Origin: an uncultured Parabacteroides sp.
Lineage (GTDB): Bacteria > Bacteroidota > Bacteroidia > Bacteroidales > Tannerellaceae
NCBI RefSeq assembly: GCF_902493135.1
Contig: NZ_CABUOD010000018.1
Span: 24,668-88,667 of the forward strand
Direction: 5' to 3'
Length of the DNA stretch: 64,000 nt
The notes below the pieces were generated by a model, which worked only from the letters and a program-made list of their open reading frames with translations, did no database searches and was not told the DNA's origin. Positions 1-8,475 of this stretch are shown piece by piece. Every line of letters begins with the position of its first letter. Positions within the stretch are counted from its first letter, which is position 1. The translations under genes and the position numbers were made by a program.

Positions 1-2
1 AT

Positions 3-1103
3 TTATCCGATTTCAAAATACTCCTTATAACGGTCATACAGATGCCCCGCCTGCAAATAGGCGGATTGGGGACTCATGAAATGGGAGAACTCGAAGGTGA
101 TCGCCTTGTCGTACTTCTGCCGGGCGGCCGCTTCGAGTTTCATGCGCAGCTTGTCGAACTTGATCGGGAGGAACTTGATCGGCATGTCCCGGTCAAACGA
201 TTCGGCATTCGTCCAGCACTCGATACCGTACTTATCCGCCATCTTCTTATTGACACTGAAAAAGGCATCCAATTCATCGTAATCGATATGTCCGTCCTGG
301 AAAGCGCAGGCATCCACGTTCCCCTTGATCCCGTCGAATATTTCAGACCATTCCTTTTCATGCTGTTCCACAGAGACCGCTTCGGCTTTTGTCAAGTCGC
401 CTCCGGCAGCAGCGACAGCTTTCTTTCCGTCAATCCAGGGAGAGATAAGAGTCGGCAGACCGCCTGAGACCTCCTTGCACTGCTTGCCTAAACTGCTGAA
501 TGCCGCGATCGCCCCCTTGGTCGCACGGCTGATCTCCTGGCAGAGATACCATCCCTGGAAACTCTTATGATGCCCGTATTTCTTCCAGACCTCCTCGATC
601 ACATATTTGTTGGATTCGATTTCCCAGGTCAGGTCGCCCGTATCCCAGTATTTGCCGGAATCGTATAGTCCGAAAAAGAACTTCATCCCGTATTTATCCG
701 ACAGACGCAGGTACATGTCAATCAGATCGACCGAAGGCATATAGCAGCCGAATGTTTTCATCAGATACTCCGAAGGATAGGTGATGAAGTTACGATAACC
801 GCTCCGGATCACGATTACCGTATCGATCCCGATCGCTTTCATATAAGCAAAATCCCGATCCCATTCCTTTTCACCCCAATTCTGATGCGGGATATCATGG
901 GATATCTCATCCAAAAAAGTCCCGGATATTTTCAGCCCTTGCGCCTTCGGAATGATTAGTTTACTTTGGATATTCTCTTCCTTACCGGCTTCCGAACGGC
1001 TTGCCGATGCCTTTTCCGCACACGAAGCAAATGCTCCGGTTGCTAAAACAGCCCCGGTAGCAGAGACTTGCTTGATAAAATCCCTCCTGTTGTGATTCTT
1101 CAT
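3..1103 (-). CDS. Tat-exported DUF4434-type protein
   Basis: A 366-residue protein started at the ATG whose N-terminus has a twin-arginine signal (NRRDFIKQ) followed by a hydrophobic, alanine-rich stretch ending near CASCAEK-type residues, so Tat export with possible lipidation at the cysteine is likely. The mature part (KISGTFLDEISHDIPHQNW, then alternating beta strands such as GIDTVIVIRSG and MKFFFGLYDSG) fits the DUF4434 TIM-barrel group, which resembles glycoside hydrolases; no substrate is known. An open upstream extension of 63 hydrophobic residues exists but was rejected because the Tat motif would be internal. The stop codon is only two bases from the window edge, so downstream operon partners are not visible. 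Confidence 0.8.
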   Translation of the reverse strand: MKNHNRRDFIKQVSATGAVLATGAFASCAEKASASRSEAGKEENIQSKLIIPKAQGLKISGTFLDEISHDIPHQNWGEKEWDRDFAYMKAIGIDTVIVIRSGYRNFITYPSEYLMKTFGCYMPSVDLIDMYLRLSDKYGMKFFFGLYDSGKYWDTGDLTWEIESNKYVIEEVWKKYGHHKSFQGWYLCQEISRATKGAIAAFSSLGKQCKEVSGGLPTLISPWIDGKKAVAAAGGDLTKAEAVSVEQHEKEWSEIFDGIKGNVDACAFQDGHIDYDELDAFFSVNKKMADKYGIECWTNAESFDRDMPIKFLPIKFDKLRMKLEAAARQKYDKAITFEFSHFMSPQSAYLQAGHLYDRYKEYFEIG

Positions 1104-1230
1104 GGTAAATATACATTTTTGTCTAACCTCACAAATATATAAAAATATATTTAGCATTCGTTTTTTTAAACTTTCGGGAAAGAGAAACTGTTTAGAACAC
1201 AGAAACAAGAAACACAAAAATAGATTCGCT

Positions 1231-1650
1231 ATGAGTACAACAACAGTAAAAAAATCTGAGAAGAAACAGAGTATGACAAGTTCTTCAAACAAGGAGATCG
1301 CTACATTTATCGGAGAACTCTTCTCCTTTAACAGTAGCCTGAAACTTTATCACTGGCATGTTACCGGCACCGGCAGTTATGCCAAACATATGGCGCTGGA
1401 CGAAGCAATCGCTTCCCTTTTGGATGTTATCGACAGGATCACCGAAACAACTTATGCTTTAGTCGGAGATTTACATATCTCCATCCCCGAAACAAAAACT
1501 CCGGACGATATCGCCAAACATGCTTCCGATTTCTACAACTATGTAGAAAAACATAGGGATCTTTTCCCTGAAGCCTTCTCACAGTCCATCATCGACGACT
1601 ACCAGGAAGCTATCCAGCAATTGATATACAGGCTGGTTAGATTGGAATAG
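1231..1650 (+). CDS. Dps/ferritin-like protein (DUF5856-like)
   Basis: A protein of about 139 residues. After a charged, low-complexity N-terminus (residues 1-25) it reads LKLYHWHVTGTGSYAKHMALDE, very close to the LHWNVKG...LH segment of Dps iron-storage proteins, and goes on as helical blocks (IASLLDVIDRITETTYALVG). It is therefore probably a four-helix ferritin-like protein of the DUF5856 type, which occurs in Bacteroides and their phages. Whether the ferroxidase residues are complete cannot be judged from the motif alone. The ATG at 1231 was chosen; a second in-frame ATG lies at 1273. The gene is monocistronic and ends at a bidirectional terminator. An iron or DNA-protection role is inference. 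Confidence 0.7.
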   Translation: MSTTTVKKSEKKQSMTSSSNKEIATFIGELFSFNSSLKLYHWHVTGTGSYAKHMALDEAIASLLDVIDRITETTYALVGDLHISIPETKTPDDIAKHASDFYNYVEKHRDLFPEAFSQSIIDDYQEAIQQLIYRLVRLE

Positions 1651-1680
1651 ACAATATCTGATCTTTTTTCACCTATAGTA

Positions 1681-1720
1681 AAGGGACTGTCTCGACACCG
1701 GGACGGTCCCTTGATTTTTT
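1681..1720. terminator. Bidirectional rho-independent terminator
   Basis: AAGGGACTGT at 1681-1690 pairs with ACGGTCCCTT at 1703-1712 (one G-U-type position) and is followed by a T run. It lies between two converging genes and could serve both. Confidence 0.8.
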
Positions 1721-1736
1721 CAGTACGGGCGAGACG

Positions 1737-2174
1737 TCATTCAATGGCCCATTCCTTCATCTCGTACATATCCTGGTATTCCTCCCATTCGGGATCCACC
1801 TCCGTATAGATAGAGAGCGGCAACATTTCAAACGGAGCCAAGGCTTCGTTCAACCGTTCACCAAAGACGCGGACGGTACGGGTATAATAGACCCAGATCC
1901 TCTCTCCTCCTCCGGTATAAACGCCGGTCAGGATCGAGAGCTTATCCTTTTCCATTGCTTTACGCAGAGCTTCCTGCACCTCCTCCATCTTTCCGGCAAG
2001 CGCTTCGGAAGGCATTCCTTTGTCGTCACCTTCATATTTCCAGGTGATTTCCACCCGTTCCTTGAACTTGCCCGACTGTAAAAATCCGGTTAATTCATCA
2101 CGACCGGAAACGGTGACCAGTTGTCCGGATTCATTCTCTGAAAGAGCGGTAAACCACTCGTTGCTTAATCTCAT
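1737..2174 (-). CDS. DUF695-like protein
   Basis: A cytoplasmic protein of 145 residues without signal or membrane segment. The pattern WKYEGDDKGMPSEALAG, then LSILTGVYTGGGERIWVYYTRT, then DPEWEEYQDMY resembles the DUF695 domain, in which a W.Y...GMP stretch is followed by an LTG..TG.G..E..YY core and a D..W..Y tail. No catalytic function is established for that family. The gene faces the Dps-like gene across a terminator and is divergent from the acetyltransferase gene, 85 bases apart. Confidence 0.65.
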   Translation of the reverse strand: MRLSNEWFTALSENESGQLVTVSGRDELTGFLQSGKFKERVEITWKYEGDDKGMPSEALAGKMEEVQEALRKAMEKDKLSILTGVYTGGGERIWVYYTRTVRVFGERLNEALAPFEMLPLSIYTEVDPEWEEYQDMYEMKEWAIE

Positions 2175-2259
2175 ATCAATATCAATTATTCCACAAAAAT
2201 AGGGATTATTTTCCTTCTAATGCATTATTTTTGCGGCAAGAATACAAGATAAAAGAGAT

Positions 2260-2757
2260 ATGATCAGACAGGTGGAACCCCAGGATGCGAAAGCGATCAC
2301 GGATATTTACAACGAATATGTATTGCACAGCGTGGCGACTTTCGACACGGAGCCGGTGCAGGAAGAGGAGATGCGTGCCCGGATTGCTGAAATATCTTCC
2401 CGCTTTCCTTATTTCGTCTATGAGGAGGGCAAGGAAATCGCCGGTTATTGTTATGCCCATACGTGGAAAGAACGTTCCGCTTACCGCTATACACTGGAAA
2501 CGACTGTTTACCTGTCTCCCGGACATACCGGAAAGGGGATCGGAATGCTCCTGATGCAAAAACTGATCGAAGCATGTCGCGAAAATGGCTACCGCGCCTT
2601 GATCGCCTGCATCACGGAAGGGAACGAAGCCAGTAACATCTTGCATGAAAGACTTGGGTTCAAACAGGTTTCCCGCTTCACGAAGGTCGGCTTGAAGTTC
2701 GACCGCTGGCTGGATGTCGTAGACTACGAACTTCTGCTGACTCCGCCCTGCGACTGA
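2260..2757 (+). CDS. GNAT N-acetyltransferase, phosphinothricin-acetyltransferase type
   Basis: A 165-residue single-domain GNAT enzyme that uses acetyl-CoA. It starts MIRQVEPQDAKAITDIYNEYV, and the acetyl-CoA loop is seen as TGKGIGMLLMQKLIEACRENGYRA at about residues 91-114 (motif A, Q/RxxGxG/A variant GKGIG). The C-terminal NEASNILHERLGFKQV is the usual GNAT motif B. Length and order match the Pat/YncA group, which acetylates methionine analogues or phosphinothricin-like compounds. The physiological substrate is unknown and drug resistance should not be assumed. Confidence 0.85.
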   Translation: MIRQVEPQDAKAITDIYNEYVLHSVATFDTEPVQEEEMRARIAEISSRFPYFVYEEGKEIAGYCYAHTWKERSAYRYTLETTVYLSPGHTGKGIGMLLMQKLIEACRENGYRALIACITEGNEASNILHERLGFKQVSRFTKVGLKFDRWLDVVDYELLLTPPCD

Positions 2758-2798
2758 ACGACGCTGTTCCGGTCGTCAATGAGGGGAATCCCGAATCA

Positions 2799-3167
2799 CT
2801 AAAGGATCAATTCTTTCTCTTTTTTAGAAAGGGAACGATAAACAATATCATAAGATTGCCGTACGAGTTCCTTAATCGTATTGTCGGGAACATCCTGATT
2901 AAAGTGAACACTTATCCAATGTCGCTTATTCATGTGCCATCCCGGCTTTATCCCCTGGTAAGCTTCTTGCAGCTCAAGATTCCTCTCCGGCTCGCATTTC
3001 AAGCAACAAAAATCGAACACCTCTATATTGACAAAACAAAACCATTTGCTTCCGACATAGAAGCAAAGCACATCCCTACTGTACCTGTCTGCCACATCCA
3101 GGAAAGGCATCTTCTCCTGCACTCCTTTAAAAGACAAACAATACTCTCTAAATTCCTCTACATTCAT
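2799..3167 (-). CDS. MmcQ/YjbR family DNA-binding-like protein
   Basis: A 122-residue protein starting MNVEEFREYCLSFKGVQEKM and containing KWFCFVNIEVFDFCCLKCEP and HMNKRHWISVHFNQDVPD. These features place it in the MmcQ/YjbR (CyaY-like fold) family; members are small cytoplasmic proteins sometimes called DNA-binding, without a settled role. The ATG at 3167 was chosen because it begins the family domain. It overlaps the end of the upstream transporter gene by 20 bases, which points to translational coupling and one transcript. Confidence 0.8.
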   Translation of the reverse strand: MNVEEFREYCLSFKGVQEKMPFLDVADRYSRDVLCFYVGSKWFCFVNIEVFDFCCLKCEPERNLELQEAYQGIKPGWHMNKRHWISVHFNQDVPDNTIKELVRQSYDIVYRSLSKKEKELIL

Positions 3168-4125
3168 CACCGTTTCTTTTAGGATCATTCTTCCTCTTCT
3201 TCCACAACTGATAACTGTTAAAAATATTTTGCCAGAGGACGTAGGATCCGGGGCCGACCGATGAAAGCGGGTCCAGATAGGTATAGGCCATCCAGATGGC
3301 AAGTACGGTGTTTTTCTGGCCGAGGGCCTGTCCTGCACTGATGCGGTCGAAATAACGGGTCCCGATCCGTTTGCCCAAATAGAACTGGACAGCACAAGTC
3401 ACCAAGCCCGCCAAGGCGATCAACACCTCCACTCCTACCGGAGCATTGCTTTCGACAAGAGACTTCACGGTCTGGGCCGTCACGATGGCAAGTGCGACAC
3501 CCCAGAGATAGAAAGCAAGATCCCGAAACCCCAACAGGAAATGATGCAACTTCGGAAGAAAATAGCGGAACAGCATCGCCAGGAAAAACGGACAGAGCAA
3601 CAAAGGGAACACCTTGCTCAATATCTTCAGGAAAGCAGCCATAAAGGTTATATCGGCATGGGGCTCTACCAGCGGGAACATCAACGGGACGACTATCGCC
3701 GCCAGAATGTTAGACAGCAAGGTGTAAGTCGTCAGGCTGGACGCACTCCCTCCCAACTTTCCGGTGATAACAGCCGCAGCCGTAGCCGTCGGGCAGATCA
3801 GGCAGACCATCGCACCCTCGAAAACCTCCTTATAAGCACCATCCATGTGCACGAATATCAACAAGGCAGCGACCAGCGAAGCCGAAACAAGCTGGAACAA
3901 CAACAGCCATCCATGCCAGGGAGAAGGCATCAACTCGTGCGGTTGCACTTTGCAGAAAGTCAGCAATAGTTGCGCAAAGATCAGAGCGGGAGTCAGATAG
4001 GCAATAAAAGAACTCATGAACGGCTTTGTCGGCTCCAGAAAAGCGAAGTTGGCAAAGATAAAATACCCTAATGCACCGGCAAGCATCGCAACAGGCAATG
4101 TCCAGTTTTTCAGAAAATTCAACAT
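3148..4125 (-). CDS. BASS-family sodium-dependent transporter-like membrane protein
   Basis: A 325-residue protein with about nine or ten hydrophobic segments. CLICPTATAAAVITGKLGG and the C-terminal GQALGQKNTVLAIWMAYTYL match the two discontinuous substrate/sodium-binding regions of the bile acid:sodium symporter (SBF/BASS) superfamily. Bacterial members move organic anions such as pantoate, pyruvate or bile acids; the cargo here cannot be read from sequence. It is the first gene of a pair with the MmcQ/YjbR gene and is preceded by a plain AT-rich gap of about 90 bases. Confidence 0.8.
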   Translation of the reverse strand: MLNFLKNWTLPVAMLAGALGYFIFANFAFLEPTKPFMSSFIAYLTPALIFAQLLLTFCKVQPHELMPSPWHGWLLLFQLVSASLVAALLIFVHMDGAYKEVFEGAMVCLICPTATAAAVITGKLGGSASSLTTYTLLSNILAAIVVPLMFPLVEPHADITFMAAFLKILSKVFPLLLCPFFLAMLFRYFLPKLHHFLLGFRDLAFYLWGVALAIVTAQTVKSLVESNAPVGVEVLIALAGLVTCAVQFYLGKRIGTRYFDRISAGQALGQKNTVLAIWMAYTYLDPLSSVGPGSYVLWQNIFNSYQLWKKRKNDPKRNGDECRGI

Positions 4126-4214
4126 AGAAATATCCTATTTTTTATTCGGGATGCAAACTTACAAAACATCTCCCACTTCCCCCACTATAATCACAACAAA
4201 ATCCAAAGCACAAC

Positions 4215-4275
4215 AAAACCCATAGGGTTACGGGTCATAAAGCATAGCTTTGCACCTCCTAACCCTATGGGTTTT
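4215..4275. terminator. Perfect 16-bp inverted repeat with nested hairpin downstream of gcvT
   Basis: AAAACCCATAGGGTTA (4215-4230) is repeated exactly in reverse complement at 4260-4275. The 29-base loop itself contains the small hairpin AAAGC-ATA-GCTTT. On the minus strand the structure follows the gcvT stop, consistent with termination, but it is longer and more symmetric than a usual terminator. Confidence 0.6.
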
Positions 4276-4290
4276 CCTATCTATCTCGCC

Positions 4291-5376
4291 TTACTTGCGG
4301 AAGGGCGCTTTTACGACCTGGGCTTTCAGGTTGCGGCCCCGGACCTTGATAAAGATTTCCGTCCCTGCTTTCGCAAATTCAGGTTTCACATATCCCATAC
4401 CGATACCCTTCTTCAGGACAGGCGACATCGTGCCCGATGTTACCACACCGATGATATGATCCTCGGTATCGGCAATTTCGTAGCCGTGACGGGGAATACC
4501 TTTGTCGACCAGTTCGAATGCACACAACTTGCGGGTAACGCCTTCTTTCTTCTGGCGTTCCAGTTCGGCGCGGTTGGTGAAGTTCTTGCCTTCGGCGAAC
4601 TTGGTGATCCAACCCAGACCGGCTTCGATCGGCGAAGTAGTGTCATCGAGGTCATTGCCGTACAGGCAGAAGCCCATTTCCAGACGCAACGTGTCACGTG
4701 CACCCAGGCCGATCGGCTTGATACCTTCAGGCTTACCGGCTTCGAAGATGGCATTCCAGATCGTCATGGCGTCGTCCAGATAGAAATACAGTTCGAAACC
4801 ACCGGCTCCGGTATATCCCGTATTGGAGATGATGACGTTCTTGCAACCGGCAAATTCACCCGTCACAAACGAATAGTAAGGGATGGAAGACAGGTCGACC
4901 GGAGTCAGGCGCTGCAAAACCTCAACGGCTTTCGGCCCCTGGATAGCGAGCTGTGCGGTACGGTCGGAAGAATTCTCCAGTTCCGCCCCTACCGTGTTAT
5001 GGCTTACGCACCAATCCCAATCTTTGGCGATGTTGCCGGCATTGACAACCAAAAGGTATTTTTCGGGTTCATAATGATAGACCAGCAGGTCGTCCACGAT
5101 ACCGCCCTTGTCATTCGGGAAGCAAGTATATTGAGCCTTGCCGAGCGGTAAGACGGAAGCGTCGTTCGAGGTGACGCTCTGGATGAATGCCAACGCGTTC
5201 GGGCCTTTTACCCAGAACTCGCCCATGTGGGAAACGTCGAACACACCTACGCCGTTCACAACGGTCATGTGTTCATCGATAATACCGGTGTACTCGATCG
5301 GCATGTTGAAACCTGCAAATTCATGCATTTTGGCACCGAGTGCAATGTGCACATCGGTAAACGGAGTTGTTTTCAT
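4291..5376 (-). CDS. gcvT: Aminomethyltransferase, glycine cleavage T protein
   Basis: A 361-residue cytoplasmic enzyme, the usual length of GcvT. It transfers the aminomethyl carbon from the H protein to tetrahydrofolate, giving 5,10-methylene-THF and ammonia. Visible family marks are FDVSHMGEFWVKGPNA near residue 50, NTGYTGAGGFELY near residue 190, GLGARDTLRLEMGFCLYGND near 230 and the C-terminal barrel with GVVTSGTMSPVLKKGIGMGYV. The P and H protein genes are not in this window, so the system is dispersed. The gene sits 17 bases after pepT on the same strand, with a short direct repeat between them. Confidence 0.96.
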   Translation of the reverse strand: MKTTPFTDVHIALGAKMHEFAGFNMPIEYTGIIDEHMTVVNGVGVFDVSHMGEFWVKGPNALAFIQSVTSNDASVLPLGKAQYTCFPNDKGGIVDDLLVYHYEPEKYLLVVNAGNIAKDWDWCVSHNTVGAELENSSDRTAQLAIQGPKAVEVLQRLTPVDLSSIPYYSFVTGEFAGCKNVIISNTGYTGAGGFELYFYLDDAMTIWNAIFEAGKPEGIKPIGLGARDTLRLEMGFCLYGNDLDDTTSPIEAGLGWITKFAEGKNFTNRAELERQKKEGVTRKLCAFELVDKGIPRHGYEIADTEDHIIGVVTSGTMSPVLKKGIGMGYVKPEFAKAGTEIFIKVRGRNLKAQVVKAPFRK

Positions 5377-5381
5377 GATTT

Positions 5382-5406
5382 ATGATTTGTGATTTATGAT
5401 TTATAA
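5382..5406. repeat. Short direct repeats of GATTTATGATTT type
   Basis: A low-complexity stretch between gcvT and pepT made of imperfect copies of GATTTATGATTTGT. The same motif recurs upstream of mntP at about 10310-10350. Confidence 0.5.
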
Positions 5407-6623
5407 TTGCCTTTGACTAACAATTCTGCTATTTTAACGATCGTCTCCATACTCTTTTCCAGCGACTTGACCGGAAGGAATTCATAACGTCCGTGGAAGT
5501 TCAACCCGCCTGCGAAGATATTCGGGCAAGGCAGTCCCATGAAAGAAAGACGCGCTCCGTCCGTACCTCCGCGAATCGGTTTCACCAAAGGTGTGACGCC
5601 GGCTTCCTTCATGGCATCGAACGCCAGGTCCACGATAAACTTCTTCGGTTCGACCACTTCGCGCATATTATAATACTGGTCGCGCATTTCGAGTGTCGTG
5701 CTGCCCGGATGCATCTCGTTCATACGCTTTACCAACTCGTGCAGCAACTCTTTCTTCTGTTCGAAGGCGGTGCGCACATGGTCGCGTATAATATAGGAAA
5801 GGGAAGCCTCTTCGACCGTTCCGCTCATGCCGGTCAGGTGGAAAAAACCTTCATAGCCGGTCGTATGTTCGGGGCGCTGTGCGGCAGGCAGCCAGGAGGC
5901 AAATTCCACTGCCAGCAAGGAAGCGTTCAGCATCTTGTCTTTCGCATATCCCGGATGCACGTTCAGTCCTTTGAAAAGGACTTTGGCACCGGCAGCGTTG
6001 AAGTTCTCGTATTCCAGCTCGCCGATCTGTCCGCCGTCGATCGTATAGGCCCATTCGCAACCGAACTTTTCGACATCGAAATAGTCGGCTCCCGCCCCGA
6101 TTTCTTCATCGGGCGTAAACCCGATACGGATCTTGCCGTGTTCGATTTCAGGATGGTCTTTCAGGTATTTCATGGCAGCGATGATAGCAGCCACACCTCC
6201 CTTATCGTCCGCCCCCAACAGGGTCTTGCCGTTGGTCACGATGATATCCTGTTCTTTATAATCGTTCAGTTCGGGAAACATGAGCGGCGAAAGCACCACG
6301 TTTTCCTCGGCACATAGCACGATATCTCCCCCTTTATAGTTCACGATACGCGGCTCGACCCCCTTGCCCGACATATCAGGGCTGGTATCCAAATGGGCGA
6401 TAAAACCGATAGCAGGAATCTCCTTGTCCGTATTGGCAGGCAGGGTAGCCATCAGGTAGCTCTTGTCATCGAGAGTAATGTCTTCCAATCCTATCTCTTC
6501 CAACTCTTTTACCAATGCTTCGGCAAACACGCGCTGTCCCGGCGTACTGGGAGTCACGCCAGTCGTTTCGCTCGACTCGGTATCGAACGTCACGTACTTC
6601 AAAAATCTATCTGTTACAGTCAT
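5394..6623 (-). CDS. pepT: Peptidase T, tripeptide aminopeptidase
   Basis: A 409-residue M20B metallopeptidase that removes N-terminal residues from tripeptides in the cytoplasm, using two zinc ions. The metal site is visible: IAHLDTSPD (His and the catalytic Asp), LLGADDKGGVAAI (bridging Asp), FTPDEEIGAGAD (catalytic Glu pair) and YTIDGGQIGELEYE. The ATG at 6623 puts FLKYVTFDTES at the family-typical distance from the N-terminus and gives the usual length of about 408; an ATG 27 bases upstream (6650) is possible. It is probably co-transcribed with gcvT. Confidence 0.94.
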   Translation of the reverse strand: MTVTDRFLKYVTFDTESSETTGVTPSTPGQRVFAEALVKELEEIGLEDITLDDKSYLMATLPANTDKEIPAIGFIAHLDTSPDMSGKGVEPRIVNYKGGDIVLCAEENVVLSPLMFPELNDYKEQDIIVTNGKTLLGADDKGGVAAIIAAMKYLKDHPEIEHGKIRIGFTPDEEIGAGADYFDVEKFGCEWAYTIDGGQIGELEYENFNAAGAKVLFKGLNVHPGYAKDKMLNASLLAVEFASWLPAAQRPEHTTGYEGFFHLTGMSGTVEEASLSYIIRDHVRTAFEQKKELLHELVKRMNEMHPGSTTLEMRDQYYNMREVVEPKKFIVDLAFDAMKEAGVTPLVKPIRGGTDGARLSFMGLPCPNIFAGGLNFHGRYEFLPVKSLEKSMETIVKIAELLVKGNYKS

Positions 6624-6680
6624 AAGCTTATCATTAATGTTACAAGCCATAAAAGTAATCAAAGTGTCACTAACAACAAA

Positions 6681-6710
6681 AAAATCATGCGCATTTCTGC
6701 ACATGATTTT
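6681..6710 (-). terminator. Rho-independent terminator of the PurF-like gene
   Basis: AAAATCATG at 6681-6689 pairs with CATGATTTT at 6702-6710. On the minus strand the stem is followed by a T run, directly downstream of the PurF-like stop. Confidence 0.75.
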
Positions 6711-6735
6711 CCTTATTCCATCAGATCATATCTCT

Positions 6736-8142
6736 TTAGAAACAACTGCTTCCGTCGAAACAATGCGTACAAACTTTACATTTCGGCAATCCGATTGCCT
6801 CGATGAGCGTTTCCAGCGTATTGAATTTTAACGAGCTCAGTCCGAAACGATCGGCAATGATCTGCACCATCTTCTGATATTCCGGCGAATCGGTCGTTGC
6901 ATATTTCTCCAGGTTCTTGTTTTCGTCTCCTTCCAGTTCCTTGATGATCCGGCGGGTAATCAGTTCGAGGTCGCTCTTCGACGATGTAAAGCCGAGGAAC
7001 GGACAGCCATAGATAAGAGGCGGGCAGGCAATACGCATATGCACCTCTTTGGCGCCGTAGTCATACAATATTTTCACGTTGTCGCGAAGCTGCGTCCCGC
7101 GTACGATCGAGTCATCACAAAACAGGATACGCTTACCTTCCAGCATGGCCCGGTTGGGGATCAGCTTCATCTTGGCAACGAGCGAACGCATTTCCTGGTT
7201 GGCCGGAGTGAAGCTGCGCGGCCAGGTCGGCGTATATTTGGCGATGGCCCGGTGGTAAGGCGCCCCTTTCCCCTCGGCATAGCCCAAAGCCATACCGACG
7301 CCGGAATCGGGAATACCGCAAACGCAATCGACTTCGTTCTCATCTTTCTTTCCCATCTTGTAGCCGCTTTGGAAACGGACTTCCTCGACGTTCTTGCCTT
7401 CATAGCAGGAAACAGGGAAACCATAATACACCCAGAGGAAAGAGCAAACCTGCATCCGCTCGTTCGGCTGGCGCATCTGCTCGATGCCGTCGGCACGCAA
7501 GCGGAGGATTTCTCCCGGACCGACAAACCGGTCTATTTCATAATCCAGATTGGGCAAACTGCTCGATTCGCTGGTCGCGGCATAGGCGCCGTCTTTCTTA
7601 CCTATAATAATAGGGGTGCGTCCCCACTTGTCGCGAGCCACGATGATACCGTCTTCCGTCAGCAGCAGCATGGAGCAGGAACCTTTGATCCGGTCGTAGA
7701 CATTTTCAATGCCTTCGACAAAATCCTTCCCCTGCGTGATCAGCAACGCTACCAGTTCGGTCTGGTTCGTCTTGCCCGAACTCAGTTCGGAGAAGTGCAT
7801 GTTCGCTTTCAGCAAATCCTGTTCCAATTCCTCGATGTTATTGATCTTGGCAACCGTCACGATGGCGAACTTGCCGAGATGGGAGTTGATGACGATCGGC
7901 TGCGCATCCGTATCGCTGATGATACCGATTCCGGCATTCCCCACAAACTTATCGAGAGCAGGCTCAAACTTTGTACGAAAATAAGAACTTTCCAGATTAT
8001 GAATCGAACGTGTGAAACCGGCCTCCTTATCGTATGTCGCCATACCGCCGCGCCGGGTTCCCAGATGAGAATTATAGTCGGTGCCATAGAATAAATCAGT
8101 TGAACAGGCCGACTTAGAAATAGTTCCGAAAAAACCACCCAT
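6736..8142 (-). CDS. Amidophosphoribosyltransferase-like protein lacking the N-terminal cysteine
   Basis: A 468-residue PurF homologue with an N-terminal Ntn glutaminase-like domain (residues 1-230) and a C-terminal phosphoribosyltransferase domain whose PRPP loop is clear (ILFCDDSIVRGTQ). Functional PurF enzymes begin Met-Cys, the cysteine being the glutamine-hydrolysing nucleophile; here the protein begins MGGFFGTISK, with glycine at that place and no nearby substitute start. It retains cysteine-rich stretches (DCVCGIPDSGVG; the C-terminal CKVCTHC) that could ligate an iron-sulfur cluster as in Bacillus-type PurF. It may use ammonia, or have a different or regulatory role. A true purF is presumably elsewhere. 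The start fits the TACATTTG promoter 35 bases upstream. Confidence 0.88.
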   Translation of the reverse strand: MGGFFGTISKSACSTDLFYGTDYNSHLGTRRGGMATYDKEAGFTRSIHNLESSYFRTKFEPALDKFVGNAGIGIISDTDAQPIVINSHLGKFAIVTVAKINNIEELEQDLLKANMHFSELSSGKTNQTELVALLITQGKDFVEGIENVYDRIKGSCSMLLLTEDGIIVARDKWGRTPIIIGKKDGAYAATSESSSLPNLDYEIDRFVGPGEILRLRADGIEQMRQPNERMQVCSFLWVYYGFPVSCYEGKNVEEVRFQSGYKMGKKDENEVDCVCGIPDSGVGMALGYAEGKGAPYHRAIAKYTPTWPRSFTPANQEMRSLVAKMKLIPNRAMLEGKRILFCDDSIVRGTQLRDNVKILYDYGAKEVHMRIACPPLIYGCPFLGFTSSKSDLELITRRIIKELEGDENKNLEKYATTDSPEYQKMVQIIADRFGLSSLKFNTLETLIEAIGLPKCKVCTHCFDGSSCF

Positions 8143-8176
8143 TGTAAATAGTGTTTTTGATTTTTGAATTAGGTTG

Positions 8177-8184
8177 CAAATGTA
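8177..8184 (-). promoter_or_regulatory. -7 element of the PurF-like gene
   Basis: Minus-strand TACATTTG matches TAnnTTTG, 35 bases before the chosen ATG. No -33 box at 19-21 bases is evident. The rest of 8143-8439 is AT-rich and holds no gene that I can support. Confidence 0.55.
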
Positions 8185-8439
8185 CAAGATTATTTACAAA
8201 ATGTCACTACTACCCCATCAAAATCGAATTTATACCCCATGTATTTGGAATAGTAGCAAGGGTAATATTTTTTAACAAAGCTATTTCACATCAATGCCCA
8301 GTTTTCACTACCAAAACGACAAATAGAGCTTTCCAACAAATTACATGCTCAAATATTTTGCATACATTTTTTAACACACCTAAAAACAAAAGGCTTCCAA
8401 CCACTTACAAACAAATAAGGTCTGCTCCCACCAAAAACG

Positions 8440-8470
8440 CTTGTATTGTAAAAAATAATATCTACTTTTG
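8440..8470 (+). promoter_or_regulatory. Bacteroidetes-type promoter of the SRP RNA
   Basis: CTTG at 8440-8443 (-33) and TACTTTTG at 8463-8470 (-7, TAnnTTTG) are separated by 19 bases. The expected transcription start falls at about 8476, exactly the first base of the RNA's closing stem. Confidence 0.85.
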
Positions 8471-8475
8471 CACCC

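Noticed and set aside
2206..2646. A 146-codon minus-strand frame over the acetyltransferase gene
   Set aside because: The plus strand has clear GNAT motifs; the minus frame has none.
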